A stretch of 27,184 bases of DNA from an uncultured Collinsella sp. (GTDB lineage: Bacteria; Actinomycetota; Coriobacteriia; Coriobacteriales; Coriobacteriaceae), in assembly GCA_958421655.1 (NCBI GenBank), contig CATZMG010000027.1:1-27184 (forward strand), read 5' to 3'. Of the stretch, positions 5,517-13,135 are shown piece by piece (the stretch's first letter is position 1; every line of letters starts with the position of its first letter). The translations under genes were made by a program, and so were the position numbers. The notes under the pieces are model-generated. The model did no database searches, was not told where the DNA came from, and saw nothing but the letters and a program-made list of their open reading frames with translations.

Positions 5517-6434
5517 CTATTTTTGAAAAAGTTTGCAGGCATTTTCCCAAGCGGCATGCGCGATTGTTTCGGCGTCCTCACCAGTGCGATCGACACGGTC
5601 GTTAACCAGCGCGTTTGCCGTAATGGAGATCATTGCGGGCTCGCATTCAAGACCGCGGATGGGCTCCGGAGCCATATAGGGACAATCCGTCTCGAACAAA
5701 ATTCGATCGAGTGGGGTTGCCGCAAATGCCTCGCGCACGTCTTCGTTGCGCTTAAAGGTGGCCGCACCACCATAGGCGATATAGCAGCCCAGCTCCACAA
5801 AGCGCTCCATCGTGGCGCGGTCCTCGCCAAAGCAGTGCAGCACACAACCGACCTGGGGCACGCCCACCTCACGAAGCACGTTGTACGCATCCATATGCGA
5901 GGTGCGCTCCCCATCCGAGTCCTCGTGCCGCAGGTGCAACTCCACCGGCACATTGCAGCGCATGGCGACTTCGAGCTGACGTGCCATGCAATCAATCTGC
6001 ACGCTGTGGGGCGCCGGCGTGATGTCGTCGTCGTAATCCATGTGGTAGTCCAGACCGATTTCGCCAATACCGGCGCACAAAGGGTCATCAAGCGCAGCAA
6101 CAACCTGTGCGTGAACGTCGTCGGTATAGTCCGGCGCGCCATACGGATGCACGCCGGCAAGATACTTGATCTGCGGGATATCCTGCATCGGCAGAATCTC
6201 GCGCGTCAGCCAGTCGCTATAGTCCGTCACGCTGCGCTTATCGGCAATGGGATCGAAGACCGTCACCAACAGGTCGATGCCTGCCGCCTTGGCACGCACG
6301 AGTGTCTCGGGCACATCCTTGCCCCAGAACGAAAGCAGATGCGCATGTGTGTCGGCAAGCGGTGCCAAGGGCACGGGACAAGCAACCGTCTTCTTTTTCT
6401 TGGTAAACGTCACGCGTTCGGCATTAAGCGTCAT
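5517..6434 (-). CDS. tatD: TatD-family metal-dependent hydrolase (DNase-like)
   Basis: This is a TIM-barrel metallohydrolase of the TatD family; characterised members are Mg-dependent 3'-5' exonucleases acting on DNA or RNA, and the substrate here is not shown. With the ATG at 6434 the protein is 305 residues. Metal ligands are in the expected order: DTHAHL (first HxH), GEIGLDYH (Glu), VELHLRHEDSD (His), HCFGED (His) and FETDCPYMAP (Asp). The start is chosen because GGGAGC precedes it and it overlaps the end of rsmA by 11 nt; a longer open frame reaches 6545 but lies wholly inside rsmA. The insert around HLRHEDSDGERTSHMDAYN is somewhat longer than in Escherichia coli TatD. The overlap implies an rsmA-tatD operon, a pairing common in Gram-positive bacteria. 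Confidence 0.93.
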   Translation of the reverse strand: MTLNAERVTFTKKKKTVACPVPLAPLADTHAHLLSFWGKDVPETLVRAKAAGIDLLVTVFDPIADKRSVTDYSDWLTREILPMQDIPQIKYLAGVHPYGAPDYTDDVHAQVVAALDDPLCAGIGEIGLDYHMDYDDDITPAPHSVQIDCMARQLEVAMRCNVPVELHLRHEDSDGERTSHMDAYNVLREVGVPQVGCVLHCFGEDRATMERFVELGCYIAYGGAATFKRNEDVREAFAATPLDRILFETDCPYMAPEPIRGLECEPAMISITANALVNDRVDRTGEDAETIAHAAWENACKLFQK

Positions 6435-7284
6435 GGGAAAGCTCCCGAGCCAGGCACACAAAGTCGGCGACGCCGAGCGTCTCGGCGCGCGTGGTGGGTG
6501 CGATACCGCAAGCCTCAAAGGCGGCATCGAGCACGTCCTTGGCAAAGCCGTTGGCGCTCATGGAATTGCGGATGGTCTTGCGACGCTGAGCAAATGCAGC
6601 ATCAATCACGCGGGCCACAAATTCGCGATCGAGTCCTTCGGGCACCACACCGTCAACACGGTCGATACGCACGACGGCCGAGTCCACGTGTGGCGCCGGC
6701 ATAAAGCAACGCGGCGGCACCTCAAAGCGACCCGTTACCTGCGCATACAGGCCAAGCTTTGCCGTATAGCCGCCATAGGTCTTGTTGCCCGGCACTGCGG
6801 CAATGCGATCGGCAACCTCCTTTTGCACCATGACGACGGCGCGCTTGAGCGCCGGCATCGTCTGGAAAAATTGCAAAATGATCGTCGCCGCCACGTTATA
6901 GGGCAAGTTCGCGACAAATACCGTCGGCTCACCGCCCGCAGCCTGCTCAATCTGCTCCGGGCCCACCTTAAGCGCGTCGCCCATGATAAAGCGGAAGTTG
7001 GCATAGTCGGCGGCGTGGGCGTCGAGCACCGGCTCAAGCTCGGGATCGGCCTCGATCGACGTAACGCACGCCGCCTCCTGCAGCAACGCAAGTGTCAACG
7101 TACCGCAACCCGGACCCACCTCGAGTACGCACTCGTCACCTGCAAGCTCGGCAAGCTCGCAGATACGCTCGATCACATGATTGTCGATTAGAAAGTTCTG
7201 GCCCAGGCGATGCTTAGTCGCAAGGCCAAACTCCTCTAGCAGCTCCCTGGTGGCCGTGGGGTTTGCCAAAGGCGAAGTTGTCAT
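6424..7284 (-). CDS. rsmA: 16S rRNA (adenine-1518/1519-N6) dimethyltransferase
   Basis: RsmA (KsgA) uses SAM to dimethylate two adjacent adenines in the 3' hairpin of 16S rRNA during 30S maturation. The protein has 286 residues. Visible motifs are GQNFLIDNHVIERI, the SAM loop LEVGPGCGTLTLALLQEA, the acidic residue IEADPEL, GDALKV and the catalytic NLPYNVAATIILQF. A C-terminal helical domain contains FAQRRKTIRNS. The ATG at 7284 follows an excellent AGGAGG at 5 nt. It is separated from metG by a terminator (7321-7352) and continues directly into tatD. Loss of this family classically gives kasugamycin resistance. Confidence 0.97.
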   Translation of the reverse strand: MTTSPLANPTATRELLEEFGLATKHRLGQNFLIDNHVIERICELAELAGDECVLEVGPGCGTLTLALLQEAACVTSIEADPELEPVLDAHAADYANFRFIMGDALKVGPEQIEQAAGGEPTVFVANLPYNVAATIILQFFQTMPALKRAVVMVQKEVADRIAAVPGNKTYGGYTAKLGLYAQVTGRFEVPPRCFMPAPHVDSAVVRIDRVDGVVPEGLDREFVARVIDAAFAQRRKTIRNSMSANGFAKDVLDAAFEACGIAPTTRAETLGVADFVCLARELSHDA

Positions 7285-7320
7285 GGTTGCCTCCTTAGCA
7301 TGATGGCGGCGTCTTGAAAC

Positions 7321-7352
7321 AAAAGGGCATGGACCGTGGCGGCCATGCCCTT
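7321..7352 (-). terminator. Terminator downstream of metG
   Basis: On the minus strand AAGGGCATGG pairs with CCATGCCCTT across a short loop and runs into TTTTGTTTC. It lies between the metG stop (7395) and the rsmA start (7284). Confidence 0.85.
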
Positions 7353-7394
7353 ACAGCTAAACAACAAATTGCCGATATGGCGCTCGCGCGGTCT

Positions 7395-8996
7395 CTACGC
7401 CAGACGCGGGAACAGCGGATCGCCCTTCTCGACGGGCTGACCACCAGCAAGCAGGCCCCAAGCGCAAATGCCCTTGAGGTCGTCGCTCGCGGCCTCGTCC
7501 TCGCAGGACAGGCGGCGCAGAGCCTCGGCAGAAGTCTGGGGCATGAGCGGCATCAGCAGGTGAGCGGCAATGCGGATGGCCTCGAGCAGGTTGTAGATCA
7601 CAAACGCCAGCTCGTCAGCCTTGGCCTCGTCCTTGGCAAGTGCCCAAGGCTCGGAGTCCTCGATGTAGTGGTTGGCGGCGTGGATGAGCTCCATGACCTC
7701 ATCCTTGGCTCCGCCGTAATCGAGCACGTCCATCTTGGCCATGTAGCGGTCGACCAGGCCATCGGCGATCTTTGCCAGCGGGTTGTCAAACGCGTCGAAC
7801 GATGCGGGCTTGGCGGGCGCGCAACCGTCAAAATACTTGCCGCTCATGTTGAGCGAACGCGAAATGAGGTTGCCCCAGCTGTTGGCCAGGTCGGCGTTGT
7901 AGACCTGCTCCATGCGGTCGAAGCTGATGGCACCGTCGGTGCCGGGGACGACGTCGGTCATAAAGTAGTAGCGATAGCCCTCGACGCCCAGCATGTCGAT
8001 AACGTCCTGCGGAGCGATGGCGTTGCCGCGGCTCTTGGACATCTTCTCGGCCTTGCCGGTCTCGGCATTGCGCACGGTCAGGAAGCCGTGGGCAAAGACG
8101 TGCTCGGGCAGGGCCTCGCCGATGGCCATGAGCATGGCGGGCCAAATGACGCAGTGGAAGCGGATGATGTCCTTACCCACGATGTGGAACTGCGCGGGCC
8201 AGCGATAGGCCAGCTCGGCACGCGCGTCGTCGGTGTCGACACCGTAGCCAACGGCCGTCATATAGTTGAGCAGAGCATCGAACCACACGTAGGTCACGTG
8301 ACCCTCGTCAAACGGGACCTGAATGCCCCAGTCAAAGCTCGTACGGCTCACGGAAAGGTCGTTGAGGCCGCCCTCGACAAAGCTGCGAACCTCGTTCATG
8401 CGGAACGCAGGCTCGACAAAGTCGGGATGCTCGTCATAGAGCTTAAGCAGCTTGTCCTGGAAGGCGGAAAGCTTAAAGAAGTAGGACTCCTCCTGCACGC
8501 GCTCAAGCGGACGGTGGCAGTCGGGGCACAGGTGCTGGCCGACGCTGCCGTACTCCTCGTCGCCCTTCTGGACCTGCGTATCGGTAAAGTAGGTCTCGTC
8601 AGGCACGCAATACCAGCCGTCGTAGCTGCCCTTATACAGGTAGCCGGACTCCTTCATGCGCTCCCACAGGTACTGCACGGCATGGTGCTGGCGCGGCTCG
8701 GTGGTGCGGATGAAGTCATCATTGGAAATCTCGAGCTTGCTCCAAAGCTCCTTGAAGTGCGGAGCCTGGCTATCGGTCCACTCCTGCGGCGTCATGTTGT
8801 GCTTGGCCGCGGCCTCGGCGACCTTCTCGCCGTGCTCGTCCATGCCGGTCAGGAACTTGACGTTATAGCCGGCGGAACGGCGATAGCGAGCCTGAACGTC
8901 GGCGATGATGGTGGAATAAGCCGTGCCCAGGTGCGGATCGGCGTTGACGTAGTAGATGGGCGTCGTGATAAAGAACGAAGGCTTGCTTTGATCCAT
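7395..8996 (-). CDS. metG: Methionyl-tRNA synthetase
   Basis: This class I synthetase charges initiator and elongator tRNA-Met. The 533-residue protein begins FFITTPIYYVNADPHLGTAY, where HLGT (22-25) is the HIGH motif. KMSKS is at 318-322. In between are the methionine-site segment FLTGMDEHGEKV and a connective-peptide insert with C130, C157 and C160 (GWYC, CPDC). The first half of the usual second CxxC pair is incomplete, so zinc binding may be weak or absent. The C terminus ends shortly after the anticodon-binding helical bundle (LLMPLMPQTSAEALRRL), so it lacks the C-terminal tRNA-binding OB-fold domain of E. coli MetG. The start has GGAGGACAAACCCC before ATG. A 69-bp gap separates it from rsmI upstream. 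Confidence 0.97.
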   Translation of the reverse strand: MDQSKPSFFITTPIYYVNADPHLGTAYSTIIADVQARYRRSAGYNVKFLTGMDEHGEKVAEAAAKHNMTPQEWTDSQAPHFKELWSKLEISNDDFIRTTEPRQHHAVQYLWERMKESGYLYKGSYDGWYCVPDETYFTDTQVQKGDEEYGSVGQHLCPDCHRPLERVQEESYFFKLSAFQDKLLKLYDEHPDFVEPAFRMNEVRSFVEGGLNDLSVSRTSFDWGIQVPFDEGHVTYVWFDALLNYMTAVGYGVDTDDARAELAYRWPAQFHIVGKDIIRFHCVIWPAMLMAIGEALPEHVFAHGFLTVRNAETGKAEKMSKSRGNAIAPQDVIDMLGVEGYRYYFMTDVVPGTDGAISFDRMEQVYNADLANSWGNLISRSLNMSGKYFDGCAPAKPASFDAFDNPLAKIADGLVDRYMAKMDVLDYGGAKDEVMELIHAANHYIEDSEPWALAKDEAKADELAFVIYNLLEAIRIAAHLLMPLMPQTSAEALRRLSCEDEAASDDLKGICAWGLLAGGQPVEKGDPLFPRLA

Positions 8997-9065
8997 GGGG
9001 TTTGTCCTCCAGAAAAACGTTGCATACAGAGGATGATTCTAGCGCAAGGGCTGGATATCCTCCAT

Positions 9066-9944
9066 CTATTGCATATCGAGCACCATGGCATAGACATCGC
9101 GCTTGCGGCGCGAATACTTCTGAGACAGGCGCTTGGCCACCGCAGACGCGGGCTCCCCCTCCTCGAGCGCGGCGCGGATATCCGCGCGCAGGGCCTCGTC
9201 GGGATCCGCTGCCGCGGCGCCAACCGGCGCGACACCGGCCTCCTCATCCTCGCTCGGCGGCGCGATGACCAGCGCAATCTCGCCCTTTACCTCGCCGCGA
9301 GCACGCAGCTCCTCGGCAAGCTGGGCAGCGGGCCCGCGCAAGACCTCCTCGTGCAGCTTGGTGAGTTCGCGGCAGACGGCAACCTCACGCTGGGGAAAGA
9401 CCTCCGCCACGGCCTCGAGCGTCGCCACGATGCGATGTGGAGACTCGTAGAAGATGAGTGCGCCGGGCACCACGGCAAGGCGCTGTAAACGGCGCACGCG
9501 GTCGCCGTGCTTTCGGCCCAAAAAGCCCTCGAAGAAAAAATGCTCGCAGGGAATGCCGGACGAAACGAGCGCCGTGACGCAAGCAGAGGGCCCGGGAATA
9601 ACTTCAACGGGCACATCGGCCTCACGCGCCGCCTCGACCAGCGCCTGTCCGGGATCGGACACACTCGGCATGCCGGCGTCCGAGGCAAAAGCGAGGGTCT
9701 CCCCCGCCAGCAGACGGTCGACCAGGCCGGCGGCGCGGCTGGCGATCACATTCTCATCGCAACGGACAAGCGGCTTGGAAATGCCCAGATGCATCAGCAG
9801 CTTTGACGTCACACGCGTGTCTTCGCAGCAAATGACATCGGCGGCGGCAAACGCCTCGCCAACGCGCGGGGACAGGTCGCCCAGGTTGCCGATGGGCGTG
9901 CCGACCACATAGAGTTTGCCCGTATGGGCGCTGTTTTGCGTCAT
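9066..9944 (-). CDS. rsmI: 16S rRNA (cytidine-1402-2'-O)-methyltransferase
   Basis: RsmI uses SAM to 2'-O-methylate C1402 in the ribosomal P site. The protein has 292 residues with the tetrapyrrole-methylase fold. Visible motifs are LYVVGTPIGNLGDLSPR at the N terminus, CCEDTRVTSKLL, the SAM-site SDAGMPSVSDPG, EVIPGPSACVTAL, FFFEGFLGRK and FYESPHR. A linker rich in Ala/Asp/Glu (SEDEEAGVAPVGAAAADPDE) leads to the C-terminal helical domain ending KYSRRKRDVYAMVLDMQ. The ATG at 9944 lies 6 nt after the stop of the GH5-like gene, and its weak ribosome site overlaps that stop, so the two are probably co-transcribed and coupled. Confidence 0.97.
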   Translation of the reverse strand: MTQNSAHTGKLYVVGTPIGNLGDLSPRVGEAFAAADVICCEDTRVTSKLLMHLGISKPLVRCDENVIASRAAGLVDRLLAGETLAFASDAGMPSVSDPGQALVEAAREADVPVEVIPGPSACVTALVSSGIPCEHFFFEGFLGRKHGDRVRRLQRLAVVPGALIFYESPHRIVATLEAVAEVFPQREVAVCRELTKLHEEVLRGPAAQLAEELRARGEVKGEIALVIAPPSEDEEAGVAPVGAAAADPDEALRADIRAALEEGEPASAVAKRLSQKYSRRKRDVYAMVLDMQ

Positions 9945-9950
9945 ATCAAC

Positions 9951-11012
9951 CTATTCAATCATGCCACGCTCGAGCGTACCGAGCGCCGCGCGGGCGTCCC
10001 ATGCTGCAATGCGCTTCTCGGTCTTCCACGTTTGGAAGAACCAACCGGCAGCCGGTGCAAACGAAGCCAGTTGGTTGGCGATAAACACGCGCTCGTAGGC
10101 ATTGCGGCCCTCGGGCGTAACCGACGAGTTGGCAAAGATCGCCGCGCCCGACCATTCGCCCACCAGCACGGGGAACCCAGTCGAAATCGCTTCTTTGAGC
10201 TCGCGCTTGTTACGAGAAATCGCCGTCGTCAGCCCGCGGGGGCTCGTGATGTCGAGCGCATGCTCGTCGCGGTAATGGTACAGGTGAAGGTCCATGTAGA
10301 CGTTCTTGTACTTGGCGCCGCGCATAAAATGCTTCCACTCGCTGGGATGCCCCGACGACGAGAAGACGACGATCTTATCCTCGGGCATATACGAACGGAC
10401 GAGCTCGTAGGCATCGCGATAGAAATTGCGCAGGTAGTGAGCAGGAATGCCATCCGTCATGGTGAAGAGGCTCTTGCGGACACTCATCTGCGGCGTATCC
10501 AGCAGCTCAATGCCCAGCAGGCTCTCGGCCTCGCCGTAGCGATCAGCCAAGCGCTCGAGCACGTCGAGTGCGACATGACGGCCGTTAGTGGACGAATGCC
10601 ACTCGGCAACAGCCTCTGGCGTGGCGGGCGAATCGTTGGAATCGCCCTGGCCACCGGGCACAGTTGCTAGATCAAGCAGCACGCGGATGTCGTACTTGGC
10701 AGCCCACTCAATTGCACGGTCGATGTAGTCGACAACCGAGATGTAGGACGCATCGGACTCCTGCGAGCCAAAGGCATACCAGGGCACCGGCAGACGCACG
10801 GCATTGAGACCGATCTGCGCCATGCGACGGAAATCGTCCTCGCTCACAAACGTCTCGTAATGACGGCGCATGCGCTCGTTATAGGCGGCGGTGCCCATGG
10901 CCTCCTGCAGCTCGGCCGCGTTGGATGCACCGGTCGCCGCGTATAGCGACGGGGTCACCCAAGGCTCGGGAATAAACCAGCCAGAGAGATTAACGCCGAG
11001 TATCCTCTCCAT
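9951..11012 (-). CDS. GH5-like (exo-1,3-glucanase fold) protein with altered acid/base site
   Basis: The 353-residue protein resembles glycoside hydrolase family 5, closest in feel to exo-beta-1,3-glucanases. It starts ILGVNLSGWFIPEPWVTPSLY and has IGLNAVRLPVPWYAF, the barrel strand DIRVLLDLATVPGGQGD, LHLYHYRDE and the nucleophile strand PVLVGEWSGA with Glu286 intact. The acid/base strand, normally ending NEP, reads GIELLDTP (167-174), so the catalytic Glu is Thr173 and the preceding Asn is Asp172. DLHGAPGSQNG-type residues are also altered to DLATVPGGQGD. It could be a pseudoenzyme or an enzyme with unusual chemistry. There is no signal peptide, so it would be cytosolic, unlike most glucanases. 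The ATG at 11012 follows AGGGGG by 5 nt; an open frame extends much further upstream but through the repeat array and is not coding. It is co-transcribed with rsmI. Confidence 0.85.
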   Translation of the reverse strand: MERILGVNLSGWFIPEPWVTPSLYAATGASNAAELQEAMGTAAYNERMRRHYETFVSEDDFRRMAQIGLNAVRLPVPWYAFGSQESDASYISVVDYIDRAIEWAAKYDIRVLLDLATVPGGQGDSNDSPATPEAVAEWHSSTNGRHVALDVLERLADRYGEAESLLGIELLDTPQMSVRKSLFTMTDGIPAHYLRNFYRDAYELVRSYMPEDKIVVFSSSGHPSEWKHFMRGAKYKNVYMDLHLYHYRDEHALDITSPRGLTTAISRNKRELKEAISTGFPVLVGEWSGAAIFANSSVTPEGRNAYERVFIANQLASFAPAAGWFFQTWKTEKRIAAWDARAALGTLERGMIE

Positions 11013-11079
11013 CACTGCCCCCTTTTGAATCATACGGGCTAAGCCCGCATCGCTCTTGCATGACATATCTATCGATTTG

Positions 11080-11085
11080 AGTATA
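11080..11085 (-). promoter_or_regulatory. Candidate -10 box for the GH5-like gene and rsmI
   Basis: On the minus strand TATACT lies 68 bp upstream of the ATG at 11012. The -35 region is poor. A small hairpin CGGGC/GCCCG (about 11033-11047) is in the leader. Confidence 0.4.
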
Positions 11086-11206
11086 CCCGCGCATGCAGAC
11101 AGGCGACCGAACGGTCTACAAAGTGGCGCAAAAGTGGGAGGAATGTCTGGGACAGGTGGGCACGAGCTGGTGCGCCGAGATGTGCGCGCACGTCGGAAGT
11201 AAGCGC

Positions 11207-11439
11207 CGGAAAGCGCATCCCGTTTTTCGCAAAAGACTGGGATGCATTTTCCGTTCGAGGCCTCAATCGGAAAATGCATCCCGTTCTGAGCGCGAGATCT
11301 GGGACGCAGTTTCCGCCAAAGGCCGCAAAAGGAAAGCACGTCCCATTCTGACGCCGGATTCCGGGTCGCGCTTTCCCAAGCGACATCAAAGCGGAAAACG
11401 CATCCCACTCTGAAGCCAAATTCCGGGACGCAATTTCCG
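11207..11439. repeat. 62-bp tandem array of palindromic arms, four units
   Basis: Right arms of the form GGGAYGC-N2-TTTCCG start at 11239, 11301, 11363 and 11425, exactly 62 bp apart. Left arms, near reverse complements of the form CGGAAA-N-CGCATCCC, end at 11221, 11282, 11344 and 11406. Facing arms are separated by 14 nt on one side and 17-18 nt on the other, so each arm can pair with either neighbour. The pair 11239-11253 with 11268-11282 is a perfect 15-bp inverted repeat. Because 62 is not a multiple of 3, the repeats change frame and are not coding. The array lies between the GH5-like gene and the tRNA-Phe terminator. Confidence 0.85.
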
Positions 11440-11453
11440 CAGAGCCCTCGATA

Positions 11454-11482
11454 AAAGAAAAGGACCCCTTTGCAGAGGTCCT
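11454..11482 (-). terminator. Terminator of tRNA-Phe
   Basis: On the minus strand AGGACCTC pairs with GGGGTCCT around TGCAAA, followed by TTTTCTTTTAT. It lies about 13 nt beyond the tRNA 3' end. Confidence 0.85.
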
Positions 11483-11495
11483 AGTCAATTCAAGG

Positions 11496-11568
<73 letters not shown>

Positions 11569-11600
11569 ATTTGATGTGTGCCTTGTTTCAAGGCTTGATT

Positions 11601-11628
11601 AGTATAACCAAGGACGCGTTCCGGTCAA
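11601..11628 (-). promoter_or_regulatory. Promoter of tRNA-Phe
   Basis: On the minus strand TTGACC (11623-11628) and TATACT (11601-11606) are 16 bp apart. They sit 32 bp upstream of the tRNA 5' end. Confidence 0.75.
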
Positions 11629-11691
11629 CCGAGAATTTTAAAAAAGTTTTTGAGCACAGCCTCGGTTCTATAAATCGGCACGTCAGAGGCA

Positions 11692-11976
11692 TCAGCCGGC
11701 AGCAAGAAGTTTTTCACTCAGAGCCGCACGGGCAAACTCACTTGGCGTCATCCCCTCGGCAGCCGCCCGTCGACGAATGGCCTCCTTCATTCCCAGAGGA
11801 ATCTTGACCGACAGCGTTGCCGTCCCCTCACCTGAGAGCGGGGGCCGTCCACGCACGATTCCACCAACGGTGTGTTCGCCATCCGGAAACTCTCCGCGCT
11901 CGTACGACTCACACCACGCGTCAATCATTTCATCCGTTACAACCTGACCATTAGCGGCCGTATACGTCTTGCCCAT
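11692..11976 (-). CDS. Ribbon-helix-helix type antitoxin
   Basis: This 94-residue protein starts MGKTYTAANGQVVTDEMIDAWCESYERGEFPDGEHTVGG. It ends with a ribbon-helix-helix-like DNA-binding segment: TATLSVKIPLGMKEAIRRRAAAEG as strand and helix, then MTPSEFARAALSEKLL. The N-terminal half would be the toxin-wrapping part. It immediately follows the putative toxin gene: the ATG at 11976 shares one base with the toxin stop (TGATG), and a second ATG one codon upstream is possible. GAGGGG lies 6 nt before the chosen start. Antitoxins of this type usually repress their own operon together with the toxin; the palindrome at 12269-12283 is the likely site. The assignment rests on my memory of similar Coriobacteria and Bifidobacterium pairs. 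Confidence 0.8.
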   Translation of the reverse strand: MGKTYTAANGQVVTDEMIDAWCESYERGEFPDGEHTVGGIVRGRPPLSGEGTATLSVKIPLGMKEAIRRRAAAEGMTPSEFARAALSEKLLAAG

Positions 11977-12239
11977 CATCGACCCCTCTGCCGAGCTCGC
12001 TCGATCTCTTGCCAGAATTTCTTCTGAACCGGAGACAGGGCATGAATAATGAGCCATCCACGAATTAGTTCGACCGCAACAAGTTCCACACTTCGACCAT
12101 CTGGAAGCCATCCAATGGCAAGCCATCTCGGCGGCTCGTCCTCCGACTCGCGGCGAATGCACTCAGTAACCGCGAACCAGGCACCAAGCACCTGCTTTTC
12201 CGTCAAGTGTTTTTTTGGCGTTCGGATGGATCTCAACAT
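11976..12239 (-). CDS. Putative type II toxin (BrnT/RelE-like fold suspected)
   Basis: This 87-residue protein is encoded just upstream of the ribbon-helix-helix antitoxin, the toxin-first order of brnTA and higBA. The sequence HLTEKQVLGAWFAVTECIRRESEDEPPRWLAIGWLPDG reads as helix followed by strands. SVELVAVELIRGWLIIHALSPVQKKFWQEIERARQRGR is a strand-strand-helix end rich in basic residues, like BrnT and RelE toxins. I cannot name the catalytic residues. The ATG at 12239 is chosen by frame; GGAGGAG is about 11 nt upstream, slightly far. It is preceded by its own promoter and operator (12269-12298), which begins right after the DUF192 stop. Confidence 0.7.
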   Translation of the reverse strand: MLRSIRTPKKHLTEKQVLGAWFAVTECIRRESEDEPPRWLAIGWLPDGRSVELVAVELIRGWLIIHALSPVQKKFWQEIERARQRGR

Positions 12240-12268
12240 CCATGCATCTTCTCCTCCATCTTACCCAA

Positions 12269-12298
12269 TTTCGTATGACGAAAGTCCGCCGTCGTCAA
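12269..12298 (-). promoter_or_regulatory. Promoter and palindromic operator of the toxin-antitoxin pair
   Basis: On the minus strand TTGACG (12293-12298) and TACGAA (12270-12275) are 17 bp apart. The -10 lies inside a palindrome with 6-bp arms TTTCGT and ACGAAA separated by 3 bp (12269-12283). A palindrome over the -10 is where an autorepressing antitoxin would be expected to bind. Confidence 0.55.
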
Positions 12299-12302
12299 TC
12301 TC

Positions 12303-12662
12303 TTACGCCGGCGCTTGTTGGAGGGCGGGAGGTGTAGCGAGGATTGAAGGGCGTTCCAATACCGCCCAGGCGCCGGGACAGGAACACATGTGCCAAGGAC
12401 GGACGTTTTCGTAGCGCGCGAGGATATTGCCGTCGCGATTGATGAAGGCGATGTCGATGGGATAGGCCATAAAACACGTATGGACCGAAGAGCAGCGTGG
12501 AAACGCCATGACGAGCGGCAGGCCGTTGGCGGCAACCGGACGCCGTCCCAGCATGCCGCGCAGTCGCACGACAAACGACTCCGCCACCGCAAACTCGGCC
12601 GGCGTCCAACCCAGCCTGTTGAGTGCCCGCGCGTAGGCGATGTAGGACGAGACCGCGGTCAC
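12303..12662 (-). CDS. DUF192 family protein at the end of the Tad operon
   Basis: The DUF192 core is visible: VVRLRGMLGRRPVAANGLPLVMAFPRCSSVHTCFMAYPIDIAFINRDGNILARYENVRPWHMCSCPGAWAVLE. The GTG at 12662 is chosen because it overlaps the preceding stop as GTGA and has GGGGGTGG about 7 nt upstream, giving 119 residues. An ATG at 12683 is an alternative. Family function is not established. Several actinobacterial tad loci carry a DUF192 gene, so a role in pilus assembly or processing is inference. There is no signal peptide. Four cysteines (RCSSVHTC, MCSC) are notable for such a small protein. The toxin-antitoxin promoter starts immediately after its stop. Confidence 0.8.
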   Translation of the reverse strand: MTAVSSYIAYARALNRLGWTPAEFAVAESFVVRLRGMLGRRPVAANGLPLVMAFPRCSSVHTCFMAYPIDIAFINRDGNILARYENVRPWHMCSCPGAWAVLERPSILATPPALQQAPA

Positions 12663-13135
12663 ATGACCACCCCCGGGCGCCATGGATCGACCGTCACCGC
12701 GCGCTCGTGCGACAACGTTGTCGGCGCCCCCAGCGAAACGCCAGCGATGCTGAGAAAAGTCGGCCACGGCTCATAGTACATGGTGCAGGTGTAGGTCCTA
12801 AACGTACCGGATAGGGAGAGCAGGCCACCATCCGATGCCTCCGCGCCTTGCTCACTCGACACTTCGATCTGCAAGTCATAGCCTTCCATGGCATTCAGAA
12901 TTTGAGTCTGAACCGTCGCCGAGGCATCGGCAGAGCTTTCGTCGCCCTCCCCCTCCGACGCCACAGCGTGCGCCAACACGATGTCGGGCACCACGCGGTC
13001 GAAGCGCGCGACAGCGCTGGCAAAGATCATGACGTTGTACACGACGAGTGCCAGCACCAGCAAAACGGGCGTAACCACTGCCATCTCAACCGTCGCTTGG
13101 GCGCGCTCCTCGCGCAGACGCATGCGGATACTCAT
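12659..13135 (-). CDS. TadE/TadF-like minor pilin
   Basis: The 158-residue protein has a short basic N terminus with the pilin-like box MSIRMRLREERAQATVEMAV, then a hydrophobic helix (VTPVLLVLALVVYNVMIFASAVA, residues about 20-43). An extracellular domain follows with SGTFRTYTCTMYYEPWP. The Glu after ATV matches the conserved Glu of pseudopilins cleaved by prepilin peptidase. The ATG at 13135 shares one base with the upstream stop (TAATG), and its own stop overlaps the DUF192 start. Minor pilins of this class are thought to initiate or cap Flp fibres. Confidence 0.85.
   Translation of the reverse strand: MSIRMRLREERAQATVEMAVVTPVLLVLALVVYNVMIFASAVARFDRVVPDIVLAHAVASEGEGDESSADASATVQTQILNAMEGYDLQIEVSSEQGAEASDGGLLSLSGTFRTYTCTMYYEPWPTFLSIAGVSLGAPTTLSHERAVTVDPWRPGVVM

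Noticed and set aside
11207..11439. CRISPR array
   Set aside because: The conserved parts are alternating inverted arms with degenerate short spacers, and there are no cas genes nearby.
11069..11488. Open frames on both strands through the 62-bp array
   Set aside because: The period is not a multiple of three, so any frame reads each repeat differently; there is no ribosome site and no recognisable protein.
12233..12609. Two minus-strand frames overlapping DUF192 in other registers
   Set aside because: The DUF192 frame is recognisable and joined to the operon by a GTGA overlap; the others have no family resemblance or ribosome site.
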